A stretch of DNA of 7,118 bases from Gammaproteobacteria bacterium UBA4421. GTDB taxonomy: Bacteria > Pseudomonadota > Gammaproteobacteria > Pseudomonadales > Azotimanducaceae. The notes below the pieces were generated by a model. That model saw nothing but the letters and a program-made list of their open reading frames with translations, searched no databases and was not told where the DNA came from. Below, piece after piece: positions 6,104 through 7,118 of this stretch (position 1 is the stretch's first letter; every line of letters starts with the position of its first letter). Made by a program: the position numbers and the translations under genes. Location: positions 28,590 through 35,707 of the forward strand of contig DGQF01000046.1 of assembly GCA_002389675.1 (NCBI GenBank). Reading direction: 5' to 3'.

Positions 6104-6107
6104 AGGA
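6104..6107 (+). promoter_or_regulatory. Candidate ribosome site deciding the GTG start at 6118
   Basis: AGGA lies ten bases before the GTG at 6118, the most credible start of the following reading frame, in which the first in-frame ATG comes only after the first membrane segment. The site is modest. Confidence 0.35.
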
Positions 6108-6117
6108 CGCTTCTAAC

Positions 6118-7118
6118 GTGGCAGCAAAGCAGGCAAATCAGCCGAAAAGCATTCAACAGGCCCAAACCTCCCGAGAAGTCATCAAGCAATGCAGCCCCGC
6201 TGCCGTGCTCAGTCTAGTTGGGCTATTAGCCGCGTTTGCTGTCATCAGCTGGCAAGTTATTCTGCAGCCACAGGCAACACGCGAGCAGGCAGAGCAATCG
6301 CAGCTTACCGGCCATTACGCCGAACTCATCAACGGCCGGGTTGAGGAATTACGCGCCATAGTCGATGCCATGGCCACATCAACAGCTGTTCGTGATGCTC
6401 TGGCGTCGTATGACGACACCAAACGCCAGCAGCTGAGCCAGCTGCTGACCCGCCAAAACCCACATATCGCACGCGTAGAAATCATCGAGAAAGATAAAGC
6501 TCAAATCGACCTAAACGCGGCGGTACCGATCAGTTTTGCTGCATTAGATTTGGTCAGACGGGCTGAATCAAGGGCTTTTGTAGGCCCCGAAGTTGGCCCC
6601 AATCAAGGCAGCCGTCTTTATGCCGCCCAGCCCATCACTTCAAGAGGCGGGGTTGCCGGCGTATTACTGGTGGTGTTTGATCACTCTTTTTTAATCGGCT
6701 CACTGAATCGTGAAGGCGTACTTAGAGGTAATTTGAAGGTCTTGCAAACGGTGGTAGGCACACCCACAACCGAAGTCCTCTCTTTAAATCATTCGAGCAA
6801 TCAAACCCAGTTTCAAGAACAACAACTGATCGTTCCCCATTGGAAAATTGCATTTGCAGCCGCCGCCAACAGCGAAGCTGACCATGGCGGCATTAGCGCC
6901 TTAACAGGGCCATTCATACTTGCCCTCATTTTCACTTTTGGGGGAATATTCCTGGGCACTGCGCGATTGTTAAGACACCTCAGACAGGACGCACAAATGC
7001 TTGGCGAGCAGGGATGTCGTCTTATTAAGGGGCAGACCGGGGAAAAAATACCCTACAACCTCAGTGCTTTTGAACAAGCTGACGCTGCGCTCATGCATGC
7101 ATATAAAAAAACCACCGC
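6118..7118 (+). CDS. Two-TM sensor-like N-terminal region, probably of a membrane-anchored AlgC-type phosphomannomutase/phosphoglucomutase (3' end missing)
   Basis: The frame is open from about 6025 to the right edge and gives 333 residues from the GTG at 6118. Seen: a polar cytoplasmic leader (1-25), a hydrophobic segment (about 28-48), an extracytoplasmic region of some 210 residues with a helical stretch after the first TM and a sensor-like alpha/beta part (RVEIIEK near 119, RLYAAQPITSRGG from 166, GVLLVVFD at 181-188), a second hydrophobic segment (about 264-282), and a charged linker ending in a FEQADAAL helix. No catalytic domain is visible. From memory, many Marinobacter/Cellvibrio-type bacteria carry, right after coaBC, an AlgC (mannose/glucose phosphate mutase) with such an N-terminal extension, so I infer that identity from position and topology. 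A histidine kinase, GGDEF protein or chemoreceptor with the same layout cannot be excluded. An earlier non-ATG start (CTG 6094 or 6037) is possible. Probably cotranscribed with coaBC. Confidence 0.6.
   Translation, partial: MAAKQANQPKSIQQAQTSREVIKQCSPAAVLSLVGLLAAFAVISWQVILQPQATREQAEQSQLTGHYAELINGRVEELRAIVDAMATSTAVRDALASYDDTKRQQLSQLLTRQNPHIARVEIIEKDKAQIDLNAAVPISFAALDLVRRAESRAFVGPEVGPNQGSRLYAAQPITSRGGVAGVLLVVFDHSFLIGSLNREGVLRGNLKVLQTVVGTPTTEVLSLNHSSNQTQFQEQQLIVPHWKIAFAAAANSEADHGGISALTGPFILALIFTFGGIFLGTARLLRHLRQDAQMLGEQGCRLIKGQTGEKIPYNLSAFEQADAALMHAYKKTT

Noticed and set aside
6080..6217. 46-codon ATG-started frame after coaBC
   Set aside because: It overlaps the start of the membrane-protein frame in a different phase, has no good ribosome site and looks like an out-of-frame shadow.

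Overview
The window reads as a chromosomal housekeeping segment from a gammaproteobacterium, probably a marine or Pseudomonas/Cellvibrio-like lineage. The protein sequences resemble E. coli and pseudomonad orthologues, and the gene order joins two neighbourhoods familiar from Gammaproteobacteria: ftsE-ftsY divergent from rsmD-coaD, and radC-rpmB-rpmG-mutM divergent from coaBC, with an algC-like gene after coaBC. This assignment rests on memory of those families and not on a search. No mobile element, CRISPR array, tRNA, rRNA or foreign-looking block was seen, and no non-coding stretch exceeds about 100 bp.

Layout: (1) 1-452, minus: 5' part of ftsE, the ATPase of the FtsEX divisome/cell-wall system, cut by the left edge. 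(2) 453-1445, minus: ftsY, the SRP receptor GTPase; its amber stop abuts the TTG start of ftsE in the same frame. (3) 1528-2151, plus: rsmD, a 16S rRNA m2G966 methyltransferase. (4) 2180-2650, plus: coaD, phosphopantetheine adenylyltransferase. (5) 2676-3509, minus: mutM, convergent with coaD. (6) 3515-3670, minus: rpmG (L33). (7) 3771-4007, minus: rpmB (L28), with a promoter-like sequence upstream. (8) 4090-4788, minus: radC. (9) 4809-6056, plus: coaBC, divergent from radC with only 20 bp between start codons. (10) 6118-7118, plus: N-terminal part of a two-TM membrane protein running off the right edge, most likely the membrane-anchored form of the AlgC-type phosphomannomutase/phosphoglucomutase.

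Together the genes serve membrane protein targeting and division (ftsY, ftsE), ribosome biogenesis and structure (rsmD, rpmB, rpmG), coenzyme A synthesis (coaBC makes 4'-phosphopantetheine, coaD adenylylates it), DNA repair (mutM) and a JAMM protein of uncertain role (radC). I do not see a new multi-gene system. The points most worth a second look are the sensor-like N-terminal region fused ahead of a presumed sugar-phosphate mutase, the ftsY/ftsE stop-start junction, the missing dut gene, and a few substitutions in motifs that are normally conserved in FtsY, CoaB and CoaD.
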